Assembly (NCBI GenBank): GCA_004194705.1
Contig: SADC01001219.1
Coordinates: 1 to 64,000 of the forward strand
Direction: 5' to 3'
DNA: 64,000 bases
Source of the DNA: Ditylenchus dipsaci
Lineage: Eukaryota; Nematoda; Chromadorea; Rhabditida; Anguinidae
Below are positions 21,258 through 32,500 of this stretch, piece after piece. The number at the start of each line of letters is the position of its first letter. Position 1 is the first letter of the stretch. The position numbers were made by a program, and so were the translations under genes. The notes below the pieces were generated by a model, which worked only from the letters and a program-made list of their open reading frames with translations, was not told where the DNA came from and did no database searches.

Positions 21258-22112
21258 TGATGGCACTGATGATTAGATAGGCATCGGACATTACAAAAGG
21301 CTGGGAAAAATAAACTTAGGCATGATGCCTTGAAAGTGGTGGATTGACAGGGGGCCAAAATTTCTGGTCTTCTTCCCTGTTTATCAAACACCCTCCTAGT
21401 TGTTATCTACCCTCAAATTTTATGTTTGCTTACTGGATGGCCGAAATGGACTTTGACAATTTAGTTCCCTTTTGGAGTAAAAATGTGTATGCTCAGGGTG
21501 GGATTCGAACTTGCGACTATTTTTCGACATTCTCAAAATTTTTAAATTTTTTACAGTCTGCTCAGAAATATTAAATTCCGATTTTGCGATCGTTTTTTAA
21601 AAAATCCTGCGATTTCATCATTGAAAAAGCAAAACCCGGTTGTCCGGCACCCTTTTTGAAAAATGCCTCATAATGCCCGCACATAATTTTTTGATCATGT
21701 GTTAATATAAAAAAAGCAAATTTTCGAGGTCTTGTTTACAGATTTTTGTACTGGAGTGATATAAAAAGAAAAAACACTGCAAACATGTTTTCTTTGAAAT
21801 CATAAACAAGACAGACAACAAATATTTTTTGTCACAGAATTTCAAAGAGTTGAACTTTTTGTCCCCAATTCAGTTTTTTGTTGTAAATTTTGTTTTGAAT
21901 GTTAACTTCTATTTTTTCAATTTTTCGGTGAAGTTTTTACACCATCGTGTAGCCCTCACATTTCAAGTTTCTAACGAGGTATTATTTTTTGTGCAAGATC
22001 TTTTAAAAATGTACAATGAAAATTATAAGTATGGACCAAGTGGAAAAATAATTTGGCTCAATATCTTTGGAATTTCTAAAAATCACAGGTGAAACCAAGC
22101 AAAAGTTTTTTT

Positions 22113-22505
22113 GGCGGGGGATTTATTCGACAGACGGAAAATTTAAAAAGCGGATAATTCGACAGAGTAATTTCCCACAGTCGGATTATTCAAAAACCGG
22201 ATAATTCGACACTGGATTATTCAACAGTCGGAGTTTTCGTCAATAATTGTTTTAACCCAATTTTTGATCACGTATCGAGCTAATTTTTCTCTGGATGAAT
22301 AGAAATAGCCAAGAAGAACTGATCCTGAGAAAAATTAGCTCGATACGTGATCAAAAAGTGGGTTAAAACAATTATGGATGAAAACTTCGACTGTTGAATA
22401 ATCCACTGTCGAATTATCCGGTTTTTGGATAATCCGACTGTGAAAAATTACTCTGTCGAATTATCCTCTTTTTGAATTTTCCGTCTGTCGAATAAACACC
22501 CCCCC
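22113..22505. mobile_element. Fold-back MITE
   Basis: GGGGATTTATTCGACAGACG on the left pairs with CGTCTGTCGAATAAACACCC on the right. Several ATTCGACAG and GGATAATTCGACA words are spaced along both arms. Non-coding. Confidence 0.8.
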
Positions 22506-23627
22506 CCCCCATTTTTTGTCGGAGCTACAGAATTTTCTCTAATAATCCAACCCCCTTTTTTTGACTAGGATTTCAGAGGTAAGCCCATTTTCGATTAATA
22601 ATTTCCGGTATGTTCGAGGGTTGAAGAATAATCCCTCACGTGGGTTTAATAGAGATAATATGGTAATCGGATTTTAAAAATTCTTTAGTCGCGAAAGAAT
22701 GATTTAAATCAAATTTGGTAAGTAAAATAGTAAACTAGATTGTGCGGGAGCGTTTTGCGTAGAAGCCCAAGTGCAACCCCTCCCCCAAAGAGTATGAGTT
22801 CTCTGATCTGGTTAGAAAAAGTTATACTCTTTGGAGGGCGGTGCACTTAGGATGCTGTCAGCCTAGTGGGATCGAACTTAACCTGAATTTTCAAAAACGG
22901 GCACTCACCCACTGAACCACCAAAGTACTCAGAAAATAGAATCTATTTCTGCCTAAATAGGTCTAATTTCTTCTCAAGTTTCCTTCATTTTAATTTTCGC
23001 TCACAATTTATTTAAAATATTGGCCACCCTGGAGCGTAATTTTATCCCTACCGGTGTTTTTTCGCCCCAAAAAGCATTGTTGTATAGTGTGGAGTGAAAG
23101 CCTAGGAATATTTGCTTTTTTACAAACACACATGCCTGACACGTGATCCTCGCATTTGGCTGGGTGTGTTAGTTAATCTTTGCTGAGAAAGGAGGCACTC
23201 CAAAATACTTTGCTCTGCCCATTTTTACAATAAATAGATAGGCCAGTTTATCTTGATTCAATTACTATAGCATATATAGTCAAGATTTTATGGGCTGTTG
23301 ATTTGTACTCTGCTGATCTTTGCAAGGAGTCCAAGTAAAACACTTTTGTACCAGATTTTTAATTTTTTGGGAGAATGTAGAAAATTCAGTCTTGTTTATT
23401 AAGAAAAAGTCATATGAGTTTTGGCATTTTGTAGAAAAAATGCGGCACAGAGCTGCTTAAAAATTAAAAATGGCTAAATTACAATGCCAGGTCATTTACG
23501 CCTTGCCGCCCCTGTTGCTGACCACTTCATTGCAAATATTGCCACTCAGACGGCGTTATCTCCCTCCTAATCACTGCCTTGGCCTATTGGATCCGTGACA
23601 GAGGACCAGTGTTGTGAATATGGGATT

Positions 23628-23710
23628 TTCCGCACCAGCAACGGGTCTTCTCCTAGCCCGCACCAGCACCGGGTCTTCTCCTAGCCCGCACCAGCACCGG
23701 CCGCTTGGCT
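23628..23710. repeat. Tandem GCACCAGCACCGGGTC repeat
   Basis: About two and a half copies of a 32-bp unit (CGCACCAGCACCGGGTCTTC then TCCTAGCC). GC-rich in an AT-rich setting. Confidence 0.75.
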
Positions 23711-24045
23711 CACTCTGCACCGGCACCGACCCCTAACAATTTTCCGCACTGGCCGGTGCGGTGCGGCACCTGGTGCAGTTAACAGTACCGCAGAGGACCA
23801 TGGAGTCTAAGAATTGATTGACGCAGGTCCTGATCTCCTGTTAAGGTTACAATTTTCCAGTCTCTCTGTTTAATCCTCCAAGTCATCCACACACTTGTCG
23901 CCACTGTTGAACCTCTTTAAGCATAGAAAACACCTCCGTTCAGACGGTACCTAATCTCCGACAATTCCTCCAGCTGCTGAAGAGGAGACTTCCTCAGCCA
24001 TACTCCCCAAACCTTTTGGTCGATCTATTAGCAAAGGCAGTGACC

Positions 24046-24204
24046 GTATTTCCTCTAATTTAGCCGCCGGGGCCAAATTTTTTGGATGCTTAAAAATCTT
24101 GAAATTGTAAATCAAAAATGGCCCTAACTCTGAAGTTCTAGTCAAAAAATAGGGAGGAGGGCTAAATTAGGAGGGAGAGGGCTAAATTAGAGCAAATATG
24201 GTAG
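24046..24204. mobile_element. MITE with ACCGTATTTCCTCTAATTTA ends
   Basis: GACCGTATTTCCTCTAATTT on the left pairs imperfectly with AAATTAGAGCAAATATGGTA on the right, around a centre in which GGCCAAATTTTTTGGATGC has lost symmetry. Same family as 33984-34222. Confidence 0.6.
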
Positions 24205-24435
24205 TTTTTGGTAGAATTGCATTTTTAATGCAAATTATTCATTTTTATGGTCTATATACTCCCCTTATTTTGTTGAGCTACATTTAAAAAAATATACATG
24301 TTTTTCAAAAAATTAAAAAACTGTTTTATTATTATTTGTAGCTGTGTATGTTAACTATTCAATAAGTAACATTTTTTCCCAAAAAAACTTAAAAAAGTTA
24401 CAAAGTAAATGGATTTACTTTTCAATTTAGTTCTG

Positions 24436-24844
24436 CAGTCAAACCTCGATTTAAAACCCTCATCTCAAGTTCGTTCCCACCTAGGGTCCGACACCTTTAA
24501 TGCTAATTTTAAAAACTCTTTGTTTGAAATTCTGTTTTGACAGTCTGGTCGCAAATATTGCAAGGATTCCGATTTCGTCGATTGTTTTTCAAAAATCTGA
24601 AGTCTTTGATTATAAAAAATACAAAACCTCGATTTAACGACCCTCTAATTTTTAAGAGGGGGGTCGTTAAATCGAGGTTTGCTTTTGAAAAGCAAAAACT
24701 TCAGGTTTTTGAAAAAAGTTCGCCAAAATCGTAATCCTTGCGATATTGGCGACCAAACTGCGCTTTTAAAATCACTTTGAAAAAAGTGTCGGACCTTGGT
24801 GGGAACGAACTTGAGGTGGGGGTCGTTAAATCGAAGTTTGACTG
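24436..24844. mobile_element. Tc1/mariner-type MITE
   Basis: The ends CAGTCAAACCTCGATTTAA and (reverse complement) CAGTCAAACTTCGATTTAAC bound a palindrome with internal GTCCGACAC and GGTGGGAACGAAC. TA flanks the right end; the left has TG, so the duplication has decayed. Confidence 0.8.
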
Positions 24845-26140
24845 TAGTTTATTTAATTTCTCCTATCTTTTCATCATTTCATAACTCAGGTACCGGGAAA
24901 TAAAATAAATAATAATAAATTTAAAAAAATAGCCTAAATTCATTTAAAAAAATAACAGAAACAAAGTTTGGTCAATATATTTTTCAGAAATCTCAAATTT
25001 TAATGTTTAAAGCCAATTCCTCCTATTCTGCCTTTAATTTGTTGATTTGTGTTTTGATTGATGCTTTGCCAATGCTAACCAGGGTTTGAATTGACGCCCA
25101 AATGTCTGAAGCAACACGTTTACGTGATTAGAAAAGAGATATGTGTTTGGGTGATGACGAAGTAGTAGTAGTAGTCTTGTTTCGCAGGATGATTGTTTTC
25201 GATACTATTTTGATTGAGTGTTTTGAAAACTAGAATATTTGTAGTTTTTTCTTCACATATTGTTAAGAAATAATACTTATTTTGATTAATTTAATTTTAA
25301 AATATTGGATATTTTATGGCCTACTTCAGAGGTTCGATCCCCATTACTGGCATGCATCTTTTTTTATTTTAGAGAAAAATAGTGTTTGGAGGGTCGGACA
25401 CTTTCGCTTTTACGAAAATAAATTTGACAGTCAGGGTATGGAATCGAACCAGAGCCAAATTTACACTGACAGCAATTATTCCACTGCACTACGCAAACAC
25501 CCGCTCTTCGTTATATAATTAAAATATCTTACCAAAAGGGGAACAAAGACTTTTTCATCCACTTAAAAGCACTCGATTTTTCAAAACTGCAATCTGCTAG
25601 TCAAAGCCACAAAATTTTAGAGGGTTAATATTGTCAAACAAATTTCGGAGCGCTTGAACCTGAGACCCCAGGCAAAATAGCTTGGGGGGCCAAGGCAATT
25701 TTATTCGGAAATTTTTGACTGCACTTTTTTTTCATCTAAGCCTCGAAAAATATTTTTCAATCATGTTTATACAAAAATTATTTGTATAAAAATTATTTTA
25801 AAATTGCTTCCATTTGGGGTGGGTGGTGGTGCTCAGGTTTAAGTGAGTGGGGATGGGGGCTCACATTTAAAATGATGCCGAATTTCCCGCCTGACCTATG
25901 AAAAGTTTCCATGTGTCCCGATGACCAAACCACTAGAGCCACACTTTATGTCCTCTACTCAACCACCCATCCAAAAACATAAACCCAAACCAATTTTTGT
26001 ATGCGCACAATCGAAACTATTTGACTATCCATTCCCACACCTTAAGCACGTGTCAATTATTTTGCCCGCTCCTTTTCCACCCCCGATAATCTGTATAGTA
26101 GCAAAAAAGGAAGGGAAAAACCCTTCAATCCTGCTGCAGC
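24845..26140. other. Upstream region of the receptor gene, no gene seen
   Basis: AT-rich. There are two tRNA-like remnants (B-box-like AGGTTCGATCCCCATT at about 25330 and, on the minus strand, GGTTCGATTCC with the A-box-like TAGTGCAGTGGA at 25435-25500). Nothing else can be supported. Confidence 0.45.
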
Positions 26141-26148
26141 TGCACTGA

Positions 26149-26161
26149 TGATATATATAAA
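26149..26161 (+). promoter_or_regulatory. TATA-like box upstream of the receptor
   Basis: ATATATATAAAC about 390 bp before the ATG and 270 bp before an acceptor site (TTTTTTTGTTCAG ending at 26433) that could take a spliced leader or a 5' exon. Suggestive only; AT-rich DNA gives such motifs by chance. Confidence 0.3.
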
Positions 26162-26547
26162 CACTCTGATAGTCGTTTTTCCACCCTTTTTCCTTGTTCT
26201 CATTCCACACTTGTTTACCAACCATTTTTTGTCCAGTTTTTTCTATCGCCGCTACTCCAAGGTGGTCTTTTCTCCAACCCATTAATTTCCATTTGTTTTG
26301 CTGCTCAATCGATTGCTACTACTTGATTAGAGAAAGAGGGGGCAAAAGTTTTTTTACCACTTATTTTCCTTGAAACAATATCATAAAATTTGTTGAGCAT
26401 CAATTTCGTCAGAAAAATACTTTTTTTGTTCAGGTATCTCTCGGCTGTTCTATGTGCTATTGGTGCTACTGAATTGGAATTTATCGCTGGAACTTCTGCT
26501 GCTGCTTTATTTATTGGACTGGGTTGTTGGATTGCTGAATGAGAAGG

Positions 26548-29500
26548 ATGCTGAAGACGGAAGTATTCGATAGTAATGTAATGGACGCTACTGGTGGTCT
26601 AGGTGCTAATGCTGCTGCTAATTCTGGTATTATGGGCGATGAGGACGACAAAATTGAGTGTGAGTTTTGAAAATGTTTAAGGTTTGTTGGGGAATTAATT
26701 TGTGTAAATTCAAAGATGGTCTAAACTTGTCTTGAGTACAGAATAGCCGATTTTTTTATTCCAGTGTTTGCATTTCAGGTGGATATTGAAATTTTTCGTT
26801 GACTTTTTATAGGATTTTCGGCGCTAGTAGCGAATACCAACCCCCCCCCCCCCCCCAAGAATCCGACCTTTGAAATTGTTGTAACTACCCGTGCAAACAA
26901 CAAGTTTAGGCTGGGCCCTTAGGCTTAAGGGTAGGCCAGCGTACTGAAGTTGTGATTAATAAATAGTTTGCGCACATTTTCTGGGGTCTGCGACATAAAT
27001 TTGGGTACTTTTTACTTAAGTAAAAAAGGTGAAAATCGTTGGGGGGGGGGTGGTATTCGCTACCAGGGTCGGATTTTCTATAGAGTATGTTCATTTTTCA
27101 AGCATTCAAGAATGAAAAATTTGTGAAAATTGTTGCGCTTCCTGATTGATCTTCGGCGATTTGCACTCGGCATGATTAAGCGTTTCCGTAACGATATGTG
27201 GGCCTTGCATTACTGACTTTTCCTGCACGTTTTGCTTAAGCGTTTCATTTAGCGGGTTCATTTGGGAACGGATCAAGATTCGTGTCTGCAATCCAATCGT
27301 CTTAGTGGTCGAGCTCAAAAGAGAAATTAAGCAGTCAGTTAGAGCTGCCTCAGGAGATGATCAGCAAAGCGATTGGAGCCTATCGAAATCGACAAATTTC
27401 CCACCTGAATAGAAAGAGCGCTGCTGCAATGTCGTTTTCTGTTTAGTTACATGTGTCGGGTGTACGGAATAATAATATTTTTCTGTCGGAGAAGTGCTAA
27501 TTCTGAAAAGATCTCGTCGTGGCAGAAATTTATTTTCGCAGTTAAAGTGACCACCTTCTAGTTTTGTGAACTGGGGAGCTTAAGGTGAAAACTCAACAAT
27601 AGTAAAGTAAAATATACCGAAACATTTTGCGGTTCAGAAAATGTCTTCAAGATCTTTTTTCAATTCTAAATCGTGCAAATTTTTCAGATGACTATGAGAG
27701 TCACCAACAAAATGGTGGGGCCAGTGGATCCGGTGGTAACTTGACGTGTTTGGTTTGTGGAGATGTCGCTACTGGAAAACATTACGGGACATTCAGTTGC
27801 AATGGATGTAAAGGTTCTTATTTCTATATATCAAACAAAGTCAAAGTCGAAGGGCTGGTCAAGGGGTTGGGTGGGTCACGCTTTTTCAACTTTGGAGGCC
27901 AAAAGGGGTCGTAGAGTGAGAAATAATCTTTGTCGCCAATACCATTTTTCCGTAGTGGACTAAGGGGACGCCTATGATCTTTCTTTTTATCTTTTTTGAT
28001 CTTTCCATTGTGTTCCTCAGAATGTCAGATTACGTTTAAAAAACAGGAATGTCAAAAAATACGCGTTTTGAGAGGGCCATATGCCTACCTTTATGAAGGT
28101 GTCCCTTGACTTGTCCACAAATAATCTAAAAACAAGGCACAATCTTTTTTTGAGCAACAACAAAACATTCACTTGTTATGCTCGCTTTGACTGATTCTCA
28201 CAAATTAAATCTTTCAATTTCTTTTGCAATAATGTTCTGGGGCCCAACTTTAGTTTGAACGTATCCCGCAAAAGCTCATCAAAGTTGCTTTGATTGGCTA
28301 GTACTTCTAAGGCTTCTCCATTCAATTCTTCTTCCAAAACAGTTTGTCGAGCTGTTTCACCACCAAATGTCGCAAAGAAATCAGCAACCTCATTGATCTA
28401 AAACTACGTTGTTGCCAATTAACCTTGAAACTAAAAGCATTTAATCATACTTACACTCCACATGTCTATGCTTTTCACAACCTTTTTTGTGGTCTCCTCT
28501 CTTCGTTCACGATGGCTGGACAATGGCTGCGCATCTCTTGTTAGCGGCTTCAACATGGAAACAGGTTTGATAGGTGTAACCTTACCAACGTCATATTTCA
28601 TACTGCAGTAAGTCAATAGACGAACAGGGTGTTTTGCATCGGTTAAACATCTCGTCTTTGGTGTATATACGGAAACTGGCGCCCATATTCTGCACACTTC
28701 AATTTTTTAAATACTTACTTTAGCAAAAATTGAAGTAGTTGAAGTGCTTACCAAAACATGCTGTGGTAAAGCGGTGATATCTCACCCAATGCTGTCTGTA
28801 GCTTTCATAAAGTTGTTTTATGGTTGTCGTAGCTGTTGATTTAGCAACAAAACAGCAATGTGGACATTTTGTCTCAACTGTTAATTCGTGGTGTAAGAAA
28901 TGCTCGGTAAAGCCTTTGTCATCTTTGATTCGAGCATTGCAGCTGATGACTGGGCAAACCACTGTATCATTATGGTCATCGTCGTATCCAGCAAAACTAA
29001 AATAAAAAATTAACTTTTCTAAAAATTTATTTGATCTCGAAGGCAAGTTTTTTCAAATTTAGCAATCTGTTTTTTTTATTCTACAAAACCTACTTTACAG
29101 AATTTAAAGGTGCATACCAGGGATGGGACCGCGCTCTGTTTTTCTGTGTTTCTTTCACTTCTGTTTTTCTGCTTCTGTTTTTATTTTCAAAAACCGGTCC
29201 CACCCCTGGTGCATACCACAGCGTTAAATTATGAAATGGAGGGTAAAGTTGCAAAAAGTGGTTTTTTGGCGGTTTTTCAAAAAAATTGGCAAATTATTTT
29301 TGAAAAGTTTACTAAAATTGTACTTTTAGGGGTCTCACCACACTAAAACTAGTGCTGGGATATTAGAAAGGGCACAACTAGACAAAATTTGCTAAAGATG
29401 GTTGTCACCCATATTTCATTTTTCTGTGAAAAAATGCCGTGTGAATGGCACAAACTCAAAGTTTTTTTTTGAATTTGTCGAATCAGCTTGGTCCCCCTAT

Positions 29501-32500
29501 GGTTTTGGCCCTTTTTACTCTAAAAACGCTCGAAACGGGTTTTCCACTGCTAAAACTGATAACTCTGCTCTAATTTCACCTGAATCTATTCCTTGCCAAT
29601 ATAGAGAGATTGGTAGTAACCAAAACAGGATGACGCAAGTTCATACGTTCAATAGACGGAAGCTTTGAATTTATATCAGGCACTATCTGCAATATATTAT
29701 ATAGCAATATCATAAAGTTTGAATTTTAAAAGCCTCTTTCTCCCTAACTAGCTATAAACTTTCAACTTCTCTTACATATTTTTCTTTTAGATCATCTTCT
29801 GCATTTTTCAGTGCAACAAAATTCAGAACATCTGCCAGTCTTTTCTTTTTGGCATAAGTACGATCTATGCTCTCATCTACTATCTTTTTTGAATCCTGGC
29901 AATTTCTGTTGGTGTAAGTACGGGCTCGGACTTATCCACATCTTGAATTAGAAAAATTATTTAAAAAAAACTTTCAAAAATACCTTACCAAGAAGATGTT
30001 TAAGTTTTTCAATTCTTTTTTTGGAGGTTTGACGCCAGTAAGGAGAAAGATAATCAGCAATTGTTTCGACTAAATAGAACAAGAATACAGCATGTTAAAA
30101 AAAGATACGTAAAGTTTGCTTTCGTCTATCATATCTTTTTTAAAATTTTGTACTCGTACTCCTTGACAACTCAGCATATAATTTTTTACCGATAAGAGAA
30201 CGCTCATTCACATAAGCTTCCTTGTCCAACCTCAGTCTGTGGGCATAGGGAAAGAAGTCACTGATTTGAGCTTCTGGGTCTCCACAGTTTTGGAAAATTT
30301 CTATACACCTCTCCATTGAATTGCTCCAAAATGTGAAGTAAACTCTGATGGTGGAACTTTTCCAGTTGTAGTTGAATCGTAGAAGGCCCATTATTTCTGT
30401 CCAAGACAAGCGAGGGTTCAAAAGTAGGGCTTGGATCACAGAATTGCATGCAGAACCCTGAACAAACCTCAGTTGTATGCAAATAGATAGGTTTTAAAGT
30501 TTCAAGCACTGATTTTATTACCATACGCATGCTCTTGGAGCTTATCATCCACCTTGGAAGCGAAAGTTTATCTGCCACTTTGGCAAATAGAACTCTGCAA
30601 TGGCTTTCACTCATTGGCATATTTTCCTAAAAAAAAACATTTTTTGTCCATTGTTTTTATAGCTCTTTTTCTTAACTCACTATAAAGCTTCCGTCTTTAG
30701 TTTTCCGAAATACGTACAGATCCTTAGCTGCTGTTGTGCATTTTATATTCGTATTATCTCCATCTAATTTAGAGTCACGCGGGAAAGCTCCAACCATAAT
30801 TCCAAATATTAATATCCAACGAAGAGGGCAATATTTATTCCTCGTTTCTATTATGTGAAACTTAGCCCTGTAAATTTGACCAAGATAGATAACGTAAATG
30901 CAGAAAATACATACACAGCCGATTCATTGGGCATCGTCTTCCAGTGTCGTATAGTTATTTCACTATACCAGATTCCCTTTTCAAGCGACCGAACTTCTTG
31001 GTCTTCTTCATCCTCACTAGTTGTAGTGTATTTTGCTCTGAAAAAATCACCTATTTACATAAAAATGAGTACAGAAACAGAATCAACCTTCTCAGCCTTA
31101 TATCACCCCACCGTATTCCTTTAGAGCCTGAAGTGTATGACTCAAGAAACGAGCTTTTGCGCACACCAATAGTACCAATAAGTAAATACACGACATCTGA
31201 AGACAAAAACATATGCGTATCAAAAATTGAATTGCTCAAAAAATTTGAAATGGCTCAGCCATTATACAAAACAGGAAAAATTACCTTGAAATTCTGCAAA
31301 GGTTCTGGCCGGATGTAATTCAAAAATGTAATGCAAGTCTGGTATGCACAAAGGGTAGATAAACTTCTCCATTTGGCTTTTACTTTTGTGAGGATCTTCT
31401 TGAGAGAACTAATCTTTTTCCTGGTAGTAAAGCTTGACTTAAAACCAAGCATTTGTAACTAAAATTTTAATCTTAGCAGGCTTACTGTTATCGTTTTATA
31501 GCATTTTTTGTTTCTAATGTGAACCTTCGGTTACACTGCCACCCGGATACCCCTTCATGGTCCCCACCTGAGCACCACTAACTGGTTATTAGTATATGGG
31601 TTGCACAGCCTCACAGCCTTTGTACTACCAGCCTTATAAAAATTCTGTTAAAAACACAATACCAAAATACAATTTTGAATCAAGAGATTCTATGAAAGGC
31701 TTGAAATTATAATTTTTTACCCCAAGTGCGGTTGTGAGCATCATATTAGCAATGGTCATCGCAGCACGAGTATCCATCAAGTGGTCCAACTTTCCCGGAA
31801 CTTTTTTCTCAGCCTCTGAGATGGAAGTGCGCATACGAAAATCTATTGATTACGTATTAAGGTTATACAAAGTAGGTACAGAAAGATTAACCTTTAGACA
31901 CTCGTTTGTCAATTTGAGCATCCCACTGTATATAATGCAAATAGTCATTCAACCTTAATAATTTTTTTAAATTTAACTATATTTTTGAAAATCGAGCTTT
32001 AAAATTTAAGAATCTTTAAGATCATACTTTTTTTCAACAAACTTTGTGGTCCAAACATCAAAATTCAGAACATTTTTGACTGCTGCGCTGTCAGGCGAGT
32101 CCTTGAATAGAAATTCGGCAAAGTGTCCTGTTGCCAGTCCAGCACTTATCATCTGTAACAACAAAGAAATTAGTTTTACTTTCAATAGTAAGTTTTACTC
32201 TCGAAGTAACTGACTGTGGCTCTTGTTGCTACCACATTTATCACATCTTGTCCCATCATACCTAAGTTAACAATGTTAAAAAATTCAAGAAAAAACCCAA
32301 TGTGTTACTTTTCATTCTCAAGACAAACAGTTCTTTTACCATCTTCAGAAGCTCAAGTGATTTGCTTTCGTTTTCTCTTTGGGCTGCAACCGTTGTTACT
32401 TTGAGACGATTTGCCAGACGCATCTTGATGCCGCCGTTTGCCCATCGACATAGACCTTCATAAAATATTCGTAGAGTGTAGATTTCAGACATTCTGAGCC

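Larger units (their letters stand above)
21258..24435. other. Gene-free stretch with MITEs and tRNA-like sequences
   Basis: No supported coding region. It contains the palindrome 22113-22505, an inverted GAAAAATTAGCTCGATACGT hairpin inside it, a tRNA-like sequence on the minus strand (about 22858-22928; A-box-like TGGTTCAGTGGGT, B-box-like GTTCGATCCCACT), a GCACCGG-rich tandem repeat (23628-23710), and a MITE at 24046-24204. Confidence 0.5.

Noticed and set aside
25921..26148. Pro-rich frame just upstream of the receptor
   Set aside because: No acceptor or donor links it to the receptor and a TATA-like sequence follows it; likely promoter DNA.
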